Shown here in pieces: positions 8,625-17,236 of a stretch of 39,535 nt of DNA. Below the pieces are notes generated by a model. It had not been told where the DNA came from. It was given only the letters and a program-made list of their open reading frames with translations, and searched no databases. This stretch comes from an uncultured bacterium. GTDB taxonomy: Bacteria; Planctomycetota; UBA1135; GCA-002686595. Numbering within the stretch: position 1 is the stretch's first letter; every line of letters starts with the position of its first letter. Position numbers and translations under genes: made by a program. The stretch is from contig CALEMP010000158.1 in NCBI GenBank assembly GCA_937910685.1, forward strand, positions 1-39,535. Reading direction: 5' to 3'.

Positions 8625-8978
8625 GCCGAGCCCTGGCCGAGCCCTAGATCACTCACTCCTTGTTAGGGCGACGTGGGTCTTATGGCACCCACGAGACCCC
8701 GGGAAGGAGCTCTACAACATCGCGTACTTTGAGCTCCGAAACCGTTTGCAGGCGGTGGGCAGCGTGCCCCAGCACGCGATAGGACCCGAGTGATTCGGAT
8801 CCGGGGGTGGGTACTCGGCCAAGCAAGGGAGCCTAACCACAAGGGTCCAAGGACCCCGAGCTGCCGAAGAAAAATCTCACCAGCCACAGGGTTCTTACCC
8901 AAAGCACGGCCCCGGAAGTGAAAATGGAGTCCTTGGCCAGAACCAGGAGGGTAGAATCGGCAGGTCCACTGCCCACCC
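8625..8978. other. Intergenic region without a recognised gene
   Basis: No convincing coding frame or known RNA is seen here. It opens with a tandem GGCCGAGCCCT direct repeat (8625-8645). A long-loop GCCCTA/TAGGGC pairing (8641-8669) and a 7-bp hairpin at 8672-8693 follow. A TAGAAT hexamer at 8952-8957 could be a -10 element for the barrel gene at 8979, giving a leader of about 15 nt. A tRNA-Sec was looked for because of the downstream UGA codons and was not found. Confidence 0.5.
8672..8693 (+). terminator. Hairpin after polA
   Basis: CGTGGGT pairs perfectly with ACCCACG across an 8-nt loop, 48 bp after the polA stop. It has no U-run and is a possible polA terminator. Confidence 0.35.
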
Positions 8979-9893
8979 ATGCCGACTTCAATCCGCTCCG
9001 CCTTCGGGACTTTGCTCCTGGCTCTCACCCTCAGCGCCCCGTCTCTCGCCCAACAGGGAGGCATCGAGGTCTTCGCCGGAGAAACTCTCTTTGAACAGGG
9101 CACGCGCATTTCCCTCAGTCACATCCACAAGCGCAAGGGCACCCTGCGCGAAGGGTCCAACGAAATCAGCGACCCGGACAACCAACGCTGGACTGAAGAG
9201 CGACTGGTCATGGGCCTCGACTACGGAATCGACCGGGACCTGACCCTCTCCGCCCTGATCCCGGTGGTCGATCGCAACCTTAGAAATTCCGGAACCAACC
9301 TGGGCAGCACGGGGCTGGGAGACATTGCGCTCTTGGCCAAGTACCGGGTCCACCGGGATGAATTCCCCCAGGGAGCCTTCAATGTCGCCCTCGCGGGGGG
9401 CATGGAATTGCCCACGGGTTCCACTAACGAACAGGACGGGGGGATGCGACTCGCGCCCTCTCTGCAGCCCGGCGCGGGCGCGGTCAACCCGTTCCTATCC
9501 CTAGGCGGGACCTACAGCGTGGGCCGAGCGCGTTATGACGCGCGGACTTTTTACAAGGTCAACCTCAAAGGGGCCCAAGACTATGACCCCGGCGAATACC
9601 TGGCCCTAGGGGTCAGCGCCGCCTATCGCTTCATCCACGAAAAATACCCCGGCCCGTCCGCCTCCGCCAAGCTCGGCCTGCAATGGAATCAGGTGGGTTC
9701 CGACAACCAGGGAGGAACCAGCATCGCAAACTCCGGCGGCGAAGAGTTGCTGGGCCGACTCGGTTTTGGCTGGCACCCGGTCCCGCAAATCGACATTACC
9801 TTTTCCATCGATGTGCCTTTGTACCAAGACCTCGATGGCCAACAACTCGGACTCGACCTGCGCTCCTTTTTGGCCGTGGGTCTCCGCTTCTAA
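8979..9893 (+). CDS. Outer-membrane beta-barrel-like transporter (phenol MetA-pathway family type)
   Basis: The 304-residue protein has a signal peptide ending SAPSLA before QQ. It then shows repeated amphipathic beta strands with the barrel pattern VMGLDYGIDRDLTLSALIPVVDR, STGLGDIALLAKYR, VALAGGMELPTGS and YLALGVSAAYRF, and ends on a terminal Phe (FLAVGLRF), as outer-membrane barrels do. The spacing resembles the transporter-like barrels grouped with the MetA pathway of phenol degradation, which are annotated broadly and often sit in metal- or solute-handling operons. Only 10 bp separate it from the next gene, so the two are likely co-transcribed. That suggests a shared role in metal or selenium-dependent chemistry at the cell envelope. 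The substrate is unknown. Confidence 0.65.
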   Translation: MPTSIRSAFGTLLLALTLSAPSLAQQGGIEVFAGETLFEQGTRISLSHIHKRKGTLREGSNEISDPDNQRWTEERLVMGLDYGIDRDLTLSALIPVVDRNLRNSGTNLGSTGLGDIALLAKYRVHRDEFPQGAFNVALAGGMELPTGSTNEQDGGMRLAPSLQPGAGAVNPFLSLGGTYSVGRARYDARTFYKVNLKGAQDYDPGEYLALGVSAAYRFIHEKYPGPSASAKLGLQWNQVGSDNQGGTSIANSGGEELLGRLGFGWHPVPQIDITFSIDVPLYQDLDGQQLGLDLRSFLAVGLRF

Positions 9894-9903
9894 GAAACCA
9901 AAT

Positions 9904-10425
9904 ATGCAATTCACAACCATCAGGGCCATCGGAGCTCTTTTCCTGGGCCTTTGCGCCATTGCCTGCCAAGCCCCCTATGCCAACGAAGATCCCATCGCCC
10001 CCGGCGAGGCCTTCGCAGAGGTCACGCTGCTATTCGATTCGTGAATATGAAACGACAAGGCCTTCGGACTCGAGAAGGCCATGCGGCGCCAGGTTGGCGC
10101 CTCCCATTTTGACATCGATGCAACCAAGGGCTACGCCACGTTTTCCTTCGTGGAGCCAATCGCCCTGGACTGGACCGAGATCGCAGACACGGCGGACAGC
10201 GCCGGGTATAAGGTCAAGAAATACACGGTCGTAGTCGCAGGAACCGTCGGCACCCAGGACTGTGAAGTCTGCGGCGAAAAAGTGCCGAGCCTGAAGGCCA
10301 AGGGCACCGAATTCACTTTCGAATTCACGGGCGATATCCCCAAGCCAGGACCTGTGCGCCTCAAAGCCCAAGCCTCTGGCTGGGAAGAAGGCCACGTCAC
10401 TTTCGAAGTCCTCGAGATCCTCTAG
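9904..10425 (+). CDS. Candidate selenoprotein: HMA-like lipoprotein with two in-frame UGA codons
   Basis: Read through two TGA codons (10042-10044 and 10048-10050), this frame gives 173 residues. It has a lipoprotein-like signal (Cys21 after AIA), then an HMA-like beta-alpha-beta-beta-alpha-beta domain (about 39-108), then a segment with a CEVC motif (Cys120, Cys123) and a beta-rich tail. Without gaps, VTLLFDS-U-I-U-NDK-AFGLEKAM aligns with the usual HMA start VTLxVxGMxCxxCxxxVEKAL. UGA codon 49 falls on the first Cys of CxxC, codon 47 on the Met, and Lys52 replaces the second Cys. Later parts (HFDIDATKGYATFSF, IADTADSAGYKV) fit the fold. Both sides of the UGAs are in the same frame, and a hairpin of SECIS type follows. 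A likely role is binding a soft metal or a redox reaction outside the membrane. The alternative is a gene with nonsense mutations. The start is the ATG 10 bp after the barrel gene. Confidence 0.6.
10059..10080 (+). promoter_or_regulatory. SECIS-like hairpin
   Basis: GGCCTTC (10059-10065) pairs perfectly with GAAGGCC (10074-10080) around the 8-nt loop GGACTCGA. Bacterial SECIS elements lie within the coding region just after the UGA, have a short stem, and carry a G in the first two loop positions. Here the loop begins 21 nt after the first UGA and 15 nt after the second, close to the usual spacing. It could serve either or both codons. Confidence 0.55.
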
Positions 10426-10436
10426 CACATGCCCTT

Positions 10437-10455
10437 GCCCGCCCCATCAGCGGGC
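10437..10455 (+). terminator. Putative terminator after the lipoprotein gene
   Basis: GCCCGC pairs with GCGGGC across a 7-nt loop, 12 bp after the stop. No U-run follows. It sits between genes that converge (lipoprotein + and DUF1501 -). Confidence 0.4.
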
Positions 10456-10520
10456 TAGAGCCACCTCAAATCAGGCAAGCCGCAGGACTCAGCCGTCCAC
10501 CAACGAAGTGCGGTTTCGGT

Positions 10521-11972
10521 CTAGGCCAAGATACCGTTGACCACTCGGGCCCCTTCCACTCCGGAGAGTCGCTGCTCAAGTCCCTGATAGGGATAGGTGA
10601 AGCGCCGGTGGTCAATGCCCAACTGCTGCAGGATCGTGGCGTTGAGATCGTTGATGTGCACCGGGTCGCGGGTGATGTTGTAGGAGAAATCATCGGTGGC
10701 GCCATGCTCTATGCCCGGCTTGATCCCTGCACCTGCAATCCAAGTGGTGAAACAGCGTCCATGGTGGTCGCGGCCGTGGTTGGTCTCGGTTAGGTTCCCT
10801 TGGGAGTAAATCGTGCGGCCGAATTCGCCGCCCCAAATCACCAGGGTGTCGTCGAGCAAGCCCCGGCGCTTGAGGTCGGTCAGCAGCCCTGCCGATGCTT
10901 GATCCGTGTCCTTGCATTGGCCGCGGATTTCTCCCGGCAAGTTGTTGTGGCCGTCCCAGCCCCGGTGGAACAATTGGATGAAGCGCACGTCGCGCTCGGC
11001 CATGCGACGGGCCAAGACGCAGTTCGCCGCATAGGTTCCGGGCTTGCGGGCATCTTGCCCGTAGAGCTCAAAGGTCGAGTCGGGTTCGTCTGATAGGTCC
11101 ATCAGATCCGGCACGGAGGTCTGCATGCGGTAAGCCATTTCGTACTGACTGATGCGCGCTTCGATTTCGGGGTCGGCGGTCTCAGCTAGCTTGGCCCGGT
11201 TGATGCGCTCGATGCCATCGAGCATGCGCCGCCGGGTGGCGCGGTCAATACCCTCGGGGTTCTTGAGGTACAAGACGGGATCGGCGCCACTGCGGAACTT
11301 GACTCCCTGGTGCTGGGAGGGCAAGAATCCCGAACCCCATAGGCGCGCGTAGAGAGCTTGCAGGTTGCCCTGGCCCCGTGAAATCATGACCACATAGTCC
11401 GGCAGGTTCCGGTTCATGCTGCCCAAACCATAACTGAGCCAAGAACCCATGCTGGCCTTACCGGGCTGCTGGCTGCCCGTGTTGATGTAGGTGATGGCTG
11501 GATCGTGATTGATCGCCTCAGTCTTCATGGATTTGATCAAACAAATGTCATCGACGATTTTCGCCGTGTGGGGCAAGAGTTCGCTGACCCATGTTTGGTG
11601 CTGGCCATGACGCTTGAAGTCGAACATGGGCGCCACGCATGGAAAACTGGTCTGACCGCTGGTCATGGTGGTCAAGCGCTGGCCCCGCCGAATCGATTCG
11701 GGGAGTTCTTTGCCATGGAGTTCTCTCATGGCGGGCTTGTAATCGAACAGGTCGATGTGCGAGGGACCGCCACTCATGAACATGTAGATCACACGCTTGG
11801 CCCGCGGAGCGAAGTGAGGTACGGAGGAGTCGCCACCTTGAAGCAAATTCGCCCCCATGGCCTCGCGCCCCAAGAGAGAAGAAACCGCTAGGGCACCAAG
11901 GCCAGTTGTACTGCGGCCGAGCAGATTTCGCCGGGTGGTTAGGCGCTGGTTTTCCTCAAGAGGATTCGTCAT
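10521..11972 (-). CDS. DUF1501 family protein, Tat-exported
   Basis: The 483-residue protein starts with a twin-arginine signal (TTRRNLLG, then a hydrophobic stretch ending around REAMGA). The DUF1501 body shows [45 protein letters not shown] and [17 protein letters not shown]. The family belongs to the alkaline-phosphatase/sulfatase superfamily and is very common in planctomycetes, usually beside DUF1553 genes; its reaction is not established. The His and Asp residues of the C-terminal motifs suggest metal binding. The ATG at 11972 is preferred over a GTG six bases upstream because GGAG stands 5 nt before it, one of the few clear ribosome binding sites here. It lies downstream of the DUF1553 gene, 169 bp away on the same strand. 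Confidence 0.92.
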   Translation of the reverse strand: MTNPLEENQRLTTRRNLLGRSTTGLGALAVSSLLGREAMGANLLQGGDSSVPHFAPRAKRVIYMFMSGGPSHIDLFDYKPAMRELHGKELPESIRRGQRLTTMTSGQTSFPCVAPMFDFKRHGQHQTWVSELLPHTAKIVDDICLIKSMKTEAINHDPAITYINTGSQQPGKASMGSWLSYGLGSMNRNLPDYVVMISRGQGNLQALYARLWGSGFLPSQHQGVKFRSGADPVLYLKNPEGIDRATRRRMLDGIERINRAKLAETADPEIEARISQYEMAYRMQTSVPDLMDLSDEPDSTFELYGQDARKPGTYAANCVLARRMAERDVRFIQLFHRGWDGHNNLPGEIRGQCKDTDQASAGLLTDLKRRGLLDDTLVIWGGEFGRTIYSQGNLTETNHGRDHHGRCFTTWIAGAGIKPGIEHGATDDFSYNITRDPVHINDLNATILQQLGIDHRRFTYPYQGLEQRLSGVEGARVVNGILA

Positions 11973-12141
11973 TTGCACTCCGAAGTGAACCCCGGGGGGG
12001 CGATTGGCAGGTGTGTCACTGTTTGATTGGAAGACATGGAACTGATGGTGTCAGGAGGTGGTCAGGGCGCTTGAGTTGCGTGGTGAATGGAGCGGCAATC
12101 GGAGTCACGACCCAAACGGGCCTTCCCCCTCAAGGCCGGCA

Positions 12142-15087
12142 TCACTCGCGGGTCAAAGTCTCGTCGAGGTTTTGAATCATGGATGCCAACACGGTCCAGG
12201 CTGCAAGTTCACTCGGGTCGAGGGACTCGTCTCGCATGCTTTCTCCCGGGCCAAGCAGGGCAAGAGCTGCCGCAGGATCGGCTTCGAATACTTGGAGCTG
12301 AGCATTCAAGACTTCCCCCATCACTCCCCGGCGCAGATCATCCGCGGGATGGGCGGTGCAGAGCATGAAGGCTAGGTCCAGGCGGGCAGTAAAGTCCGAC
12401 TCGGCCAGCAGCACCCGCTGGGCGAGGTTGCGCGCGGCTTCCACATATTGCACGTCGTTCAAACTGGCCAAGGCTTGCAAGGGCGTGTTGGTGCGCTGGC
12501 GCTGAACCACACACACATCCCGAGCGGGAGTGTCAAAGATGGTCATGCCCGGGTGCGGTGCAGACCGCTTCCAATAGGTGTACATGGACTTGCGATAGAG
12601 GTTTTGACCCTTGTCGCGCACGAATCGCAAGTTGCCGTCGAGGGAGACCTCATTCCAGAGACCCGGGGGTTGGTAGGGCTTGACCCCAGGGCCCCCGACC
12701 TTGTCCACCAACAGGCCACTGACACTGAGGGCCTGGTCACGGATGAACTCACCGTTCAAGCGATAGCGACTGGCCCGAGCCAAAAATTCATTCTCGGGAT
12801 CCCTCTGCAGGCCATCCTCACTAGCACGAGAAACCTGGCGATAGGTCGCACTCATCACCATTTGCTTCAAAGAACGCTTCACATTCCAGCCGCTCTGAAT
12901 GAAATCCTGTGCCAGCCAATCCAAGAGTTGCGGGTGACTGGGGCGCTCTCCCTGGGAACCAAAGTCCATCACGCTGGAAACCAAACCCCTTCCAAAAAGC
13001 AGAGTCCAGTAACGGTTGACAGTCACCCGCGCAGTCAAAGGATGCGCCGGGTCCGTCAGCCACCGAGCAAGGCCCAACCGATTCGCCGGAGCACCTTCGG
13101 GGAGGGGAAAGATGTGCTCGGGAACCATCGGCTGCACGGCCTCGTCCTTGCGTGGCGCGTCATACATACCACGCTCCAACACATAGGTCTGCCGGCCACC
13201 CGGCAAGTCACCCATGATCATCACGGTGGAGACCCCGGCGTTGACCATGTCCCGTGCGATGGCAAAGGCCGCACGGGCCGCAACCTGCTCCCGGCCTGGC
13301 TCCCATACCGCTCGCAGATAGTGACCCTTGAGAGCCGCTTGGCCGGCCGCTTCCCGGGCACCCGCCTCCAAGCGCAGGGCCGCTTGCACCGCATCGGGCA
13401 AACCGCTGCCCAACATTTCGAATGCATAACCGCTGGCTCCGCCCCCATTGACAATCTTGAGCATCAACTGGCTCTTGCCCGCTGGCAAGGAAAGGCTGAC
13501 TTGATCTGAATTGAGGGCAGTCCCCCGGCCCACGTCGTTGGCAAAGACCTCTACCCCGTTCAAGAACACCTTGATGCTGTCGTCGCTGCCAAGGGCGAGC
13601 ATCACCGACTGATCGATGGTGCTTTCGACCGTACGCAAGAGGTATTGGGCCGAGTTGTTGGGCAAGTTCAGCAGGTGTACCTTCGCGTCTTCGTCCGCCG
13701 CACGCTCTTTCCAAGCAAGCCCGGCCACTTCCTGGGTCACATCCAACCCCGCCCGTTCGGGTCCATGATCTGTGTTGTAGGCAAAAGGCTTGCCCTTGCC
13801 GCCAAAGGGGCCCAGGGAGTACCAACTCCCAAGGATCGGGCGCTTGCTTTGAAGCAGCACCTCGCGCTCACTAAGGATCCACGCATCCAGACCTTCAGCG
13901 GGGGGCTGGGCCTCTGCTAAGAATGCATCCGCCAAGCGCAGGGACTCAGCGAAGGACTCCAATAGGACCCTTTGCTCCTTGTTCGGAATCGAAACCAAGG
14001 GCCTCTCATTACCATTCCTGGTCTGAAATCCTCTTTCCACGCTCTGATTGAAGTAAGCATAGAACGAGTAATAATCCTTCATGGTGAAGGGGTCATATTT
14101 GTGATCGTGGCACTGGGCGCACTCGACGCTGAGGCCCAACCAGACATTGCCGGTGGTCTTGACCCGATCGACCATGTACTTGACGCGCAGCTCTTCGTCG
14201 ATGGCGCCGCCCTCGTCAGATGTGGGTGTGTTGCGATGAAAACCAGAGGCCACCAGTTGATCGAGCGTCGGATCCGGCAACAAATCCCCCGCAAGTTGCT
14301 CAATGGTGAACTGATCGAAGGGCATGTTTTGGTTGTAGGCCTCAATCACCCAGTCACGCCAAGGCCACATGTCCCGAGGGCCATCCGCATGGTGCACCGA
14401 GGTGTCCCCATAGCGCGCCGCATCCATCCAGGAGAGGGTCATGCGCTCGCCGTAAGCGGGACTGGCAAGCAAACGATCCACCAGGTCCCCATAGGCATCG
14501 GGGGTTGTGTCCGCCACAAAGGCCGCGACCTCGGCTGGGGTCGGCGGCATGCCGCAAAGATCAAAGGACAGGCGCCGGATCAAGGTGGGCCGGTCGGCTT
14601 CGGGCGATGGATTCATCCCATGACGCTTGAGTTCCCCGCCGACAAAACCGTCGATGGGGCTGTGCCCCCAATCGGATTCCCCATCGTCCACGCCAGAAGT
14701 AAGGGACCGGAATGCCCAGTGCTGCTGGTAAACCGCACCCTCTGAAACCCAACGGGTGAGAATATCAATCTCGTCGGCGGTGAGTTCATCCCCGGTCTCC
14801 ATGGGCGGCATGCGCTGCTCGGGATCGCTGTGGGTGATGCGCCGGATCAGCTCGCTCGTGTCGGGATCATGGGGCACCAGGATCCCGCGCTCAACACCGA
14901 CAACACTTCCCAAGTCCAGACGCAATCCCTTCTTCCGTGTGCCCTCATCAGGCCCATGGCAAACAAAACAGTGAGACGAGAGAATCGGCTGGACCTCCCG
15001 GCTGAAATCAACCGGGATATCCCCGCAGAGGGTCACAAGAACTAGGGTCGTCAACATGATCAGGATTTTTCCAAGGGGATGACTCAC
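12142..15087 (-). CDS. PSCyt1-DUF1549-DUF1553 cytochrome-like protein
   Basis: The 981-residue exported protein begins with a hydrophobic signal segment. The PSCyt1 domain follows, with a heme c-type motif CFVCH (Cys40, Cys43, His44). The DUF1549 domain is at about 145-375 (LSFDLCGMPPTPAEVAAF, ECAQCHDHKYDPF, which adds a second CxxCH). A central beta-rich insert at about 440-560 (LGSDDSIKVFLNGVEVF, GYAFEML) looks like a PA14- or carbohydrate-binding-type fold. The C-terminal DUF1553 domain carries NRLGLARWLTDPAHPLTARVTVNRYW and RTNTPLQALASLND. Such proteins are typical of planctomycetes and are thought to act in polysaccharide breakdown or extracytoplasmic redox chemistry. The start is uncertain: GTG at 15087 keeps a Lys before the hydrophobic segment, while ATG at 15057 is the alternative. 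Confidence 0.9.
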   Translation of the reverse strand: MSHPLGKILIMLTTLVLVTLCGDIPVDFSREVQPILSSHCFVCHGPDEGTRKKGLRLDLGSVVGVERGILVPHDPDTSELIRRITHSDPEQRMPPMETGDELTADEIDILTRWVSEGAVYQQHWAFRSLTSGVDDGESDWGHSPIDGFVGGELKRHGMNPSPEADRPTLIRRLSFDLCGMPPTPAEVAAFVADTTPDAYGDLVDRLLASPAYGERMTLSWMDAARYGDTSVHHADGPRDMWPWRDWVIEAYNQNMPFDQFTIEQLAGDLLPDPTLDQLVASGFHRNTPTSDEGGAIDEELRVKYMVDRVKTTGNVWLGLSVECAQCHDHKYDPFTMKDYYSFYAYFNQSVERGFQTRNGNERPLVSIPNKEQRVLLESFAESLRLADAFLAEAQPPAEGLDAWILSEREVLLQSKRPILGSWYSLGPFGGKGKPFAYNTDHGPERAGLDVTQEVAGLAWKERAADEDAKVHLLNLPNNSAQYLLRTVESTIDQSVMLALGSDDSIKVFLNGVEVFANDVGRGTALNSDQVSLSLPAGKSQLMLKIVNGGGASGYAFEMLGSGLPDAVQAALRLEAGAREAAGQAALKGHYLRAVWEPGREQVAARAAFAIARDMVNAGVSTVMIMGDLPGGRQTYVLERGMYDAPRKDEAVQPMVPEHIFPLPEGAPANRLGLARWLTDPAHPLTARVTVNRYWTLLFGRGLVSSVMDFGSQGERPSHPQLLDWLAQDFIQSGWNVKRSLKQMVMSATYRQVSRASEDGLQRDPENEFLARASRYRLNGEFIRDQALSVSGLLVDKVGGPGVKPYQPPGLWNEVSLDGNLRFVRDKGQNLYRKSMYTYWKRSAPHPGMTIFDTPARDVCVVQRQRTNTPLQALASLNDVQYVEAARNLAQRVLLAESDFTARLDLAFMLCTAHPADDLRRGVMGEVLNAQLQVFEADPAAALALLGPGESMRDESLDPSELAAWTVLASMIQNLDETLTRE

Positions 15088-15998
15088 ATTCTAGCGGATC
15101 CCACACACAGCGCTTGCTTGGAATCGACCGGAGCAGGCTCTGCCACGACTCGGGCACGTGACGAGCACGGCTTTTCCAATACCACCGCTTGAAACCACCG
15201 CTGAATCCAATCACAGGGGTCACCCACGATCCCTCCTCCGGCCTGCCTCGCAAACTGGGCGTGGCGAGGAAGACCTTTGATGGGCACCCCTTGAAACAAT
15301 CCTTCAATGGGTCGGCGCGCGGCCATCGACGCGTTCACCTTCAGGACGGAGAACGCCATGGGGCTTGAGAATGGGCCCCTCCATTCCGGGGTTGTCATTC
15401 CAGGACGAAGGAGCTTGAGTGGATTGGGAACGGATTCGTGGGTGATCTCTTTCAGTTGATCGCCGCTGACGGGAATGTGCTCTGCGATCCAATGACTCTG
15501 GCCATGAAACGAAGTCTCCGGATTGCGGAGGGCACGGGGCCAGGTAAGGGGTCTCGCCTGTGCGGGGGACAGACCGTGGACGCGGGCCTCGGCAAAGAAC
15601 ATGGGGCCTTGGGATAGAGGTGTTTCCTGAAGCGTCGCTGCCTTACAAGACTGCAACGCGGGCATCCAAAATCATTCGGGCGCCTTCTTGGATCGCAGGA
15701 GCCTGCGACCTTTCGCCGCAAGAACCCCGGTTGCGCGGCAAAGCACAGGCCTCTCCCCTCCTCGGACGATCTGCAAGTGGACTGTGATTCAAAAAAGCCC
15801 GGGGCGTAAATCCACGGAAGAAGCGCTCCCGGGGACCGGGAGAGCACCCCATGGTGCATCAGATACAGACACTTTTCCCGCAAATCTTGGGGCACCACGC
15901 CTTGGCCCTCGCACCGGTCCGATGTACACTAAAGCCCATTCTCTGGTCCCTAAGGAGCCCCAAACCCTCTCCCCCGGACCACACCCCAGAACGATCCC
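15088..15998. other. 911-bp region without a recognised gene
   Basis: This lies between two divergent genes. An open minus frame of 193 codons (15084-15665) and one of 148 codons (15452-15898) have no recognisable domain, signal peptide or coding-like residue pattern, so I do not call them. An inverted repeat TCGCAGGAGCCTGCGA (15693-15708) is next to a looser one (15711-15742). The right end holds the probable promoter of the polyferredoxin gene. No tRNA or known small RNA was recognised. Confidence 0.5.
15902..15930 (+). promoter_or_regulatory. Sigma-70-like promoter of the polyferredoxin gene
   Basis: TTGGCC (15902-15907) and TACACT (15925-15930) are 17 nt apart. Transcription would start near 15937 and give a leader of about 60 nt before the ATG at 15999. 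Confidence 0.45.
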
Positions 15999-17198
15999 AT
16001 GGCCCAAACCGAACTGGAAAAGACAGCCCTAGCAGGCATTTTCGATGTGGACCCGGTGCTCTGCATCGCCTGCGACGCCTGCTGTCAGGACTTCCCTGAG
16101 ATCTTCTACATGGGCGGGGACGAGAAGGCCCACGTGCTCGAAGAGCAAGAGGCCGACAAGTACAACGCTCGCACGGTGGTGGACGTTTGTCCCACCGCAG
16201 CCATCCTATTCTCCGGCGAGCTACCCCCCGCTGTCCTGACCGTCGAGCTCGACGATGTGCCCGGCTGGCAAGCGGAATACTCCCACTGGAAGAACCTGCC
16301 CGAAGACCGCACCGAGCGCGACCGCCGCTACGGCCGGGACTATGTTGTGGAGGAAACCGCCCACGGTTTTGAGATCACTCTGCACATGCCCACCCGCGTT
16401 CCCGCGGTGCGCGACCGTTTCCGCTTGGGCGCGCCGGAAATCATGCCCGAGTACAAGACCCACATCTACCGGGATGGAAACAAGGTCTCGCTCACCGCCT
16501 GGGTGCGGCCCATCTCCCCCAGCGACAAGGCCGACATCAAGGTGCTCAAGGCCAAGATCTTAGCCCTGACCCACACTTCCAACTCCTTCCCCGGCCGGTT
16601 CACCACCGAGTGGGATCTGGAGGGAGCCGATATCGTCGGCTTGCGTTCACGCCACGACGCCCACGGGCTAGTCACCATCCTGGCCTTCACCGACAAGGCC
16701 GCCATGGAAGCCCACCAGTGGCAGGCGCACTTCATCACCGATCAATGCACCTCCTGCTCGATCTGCGAGCGCGTCTGCCCCACCAACGCGATCAGCGCCG
16801 GTGAACGCTACTTCATCCAACCTGACCTGTGCATCAACTGCGGCGTCTGCGGGGTCTATTGCCCCTTTGACGCCATCGACGACAGCTTGGAGGTGGTGGT
16901 CCAAAAGATCAAACCCAAGCAGGTGCCAAAAGCCCGGGTGGACGAGGCCCTTTGCACCGGCTGCGAGTTCTGCGTGGACGTGTGCCCCTTCGAAGCCCTC
17001 GAAATGCATGACCTAGTGGACCCCGGCGATTACAGCCTGCCACAGACCTCACGCATCGCGATCGTCATCGACAAGAACTGCGTCTCCTGCAAACTCTGCG
17101 AACAGGTCTGCATCAAAGACGCCATCGACGTGCCCCGGCCCCATCAATTTGAGGAAATCGGCATGTCGTTCATGAGCTACTTGACGGACGAGCACTGA
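15999..17198 (+). CDS. Polyferredoxin with five Fe-S motifs and a central unassigned domain
   Basis: The 399-residue soluble protein has an N-terminal ferredoxin domain of CxxCxxC...CP form (Cys22, 25, 28 and Cys64). A central part of about 170 residues follows (EETAHGFEITLHMP, KVSLTAWVRP), with a beta-rich, weakly HSP20/CS-like look. The C-terminal half (about 250-375) has four CxxCxxCxxxC sites: CTSCSICERVCP, CINCGVCGVYCP, CTGCEFCVDVCP and CVSCKLCEQVC. The last lacks the usual Pro. This pattern predicts up to five [4Fe-4S] clusters and a role as an intracellular electron carrier or as a subunit of an oxidoreductase. No partner enzyme is adjacent. The gene appears to be a single transcription unit with its own promoter and is convergent with the glycosyltransferase. 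Confidence 0.8.
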   Translation: MAQTELEKTALAGIFDVDPVLCIACDACCQDFPEIFYMGGDEKAHVLEEQEADKYNARTVVDVCPTAAILFSGELPPAVLTVELDDVPGWQAEYSHWKNLPEDRTERDRRYGRDYVVEETAHGFEITLHMPTRVPAVRDRFRLGAPEIMPEYKTHIYRDGNKVSLTAWVRPISPSDKADIKVLKAKILALTHTSNSFPGRFTTEWDLEGADIVGLRSRHDAHGLVTILAFTDKAAMEAHQWQAHFITDQCTSCSICERVCPTNAISAGERYFIQPDLCINCGVCGVYCPFDAIDDSLEVVVQKIKPKQVPKARVDEALCTGCEFCVDVCPFEALEMHDLVDPGDYSLPQTSRIAIVIDKNCVSCKLCEQVCIKDAIDVPRPHQFEEIGMSFMSYLTDEH

Positions 17199-17236
17199 GC
17201 CGGTTCACCAGGCCCTAGGAGCCCCAAGGCGCGTCG

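Noticed and set aside
8625..8978. A tRNA-Sec gene near the UGA-containing gene
   Set aside because: No 90-100 nt cloverleaf with a TCA anticodon was found in this gap on either strand.
12448..13509. 353-codon plus-strand frame opposite the DUF1553 gene
   Set aside because: It is antisense to a well-supported gene, has no domain, and its residue composition reflects the complement of GC-rich codons.
15084..15665. 193-codon minus frame before the DUF1553 gene
   Set aside because: No domain, signal peptide or coding-like pattern; an open frame of this length is possible by chance at this GC content.
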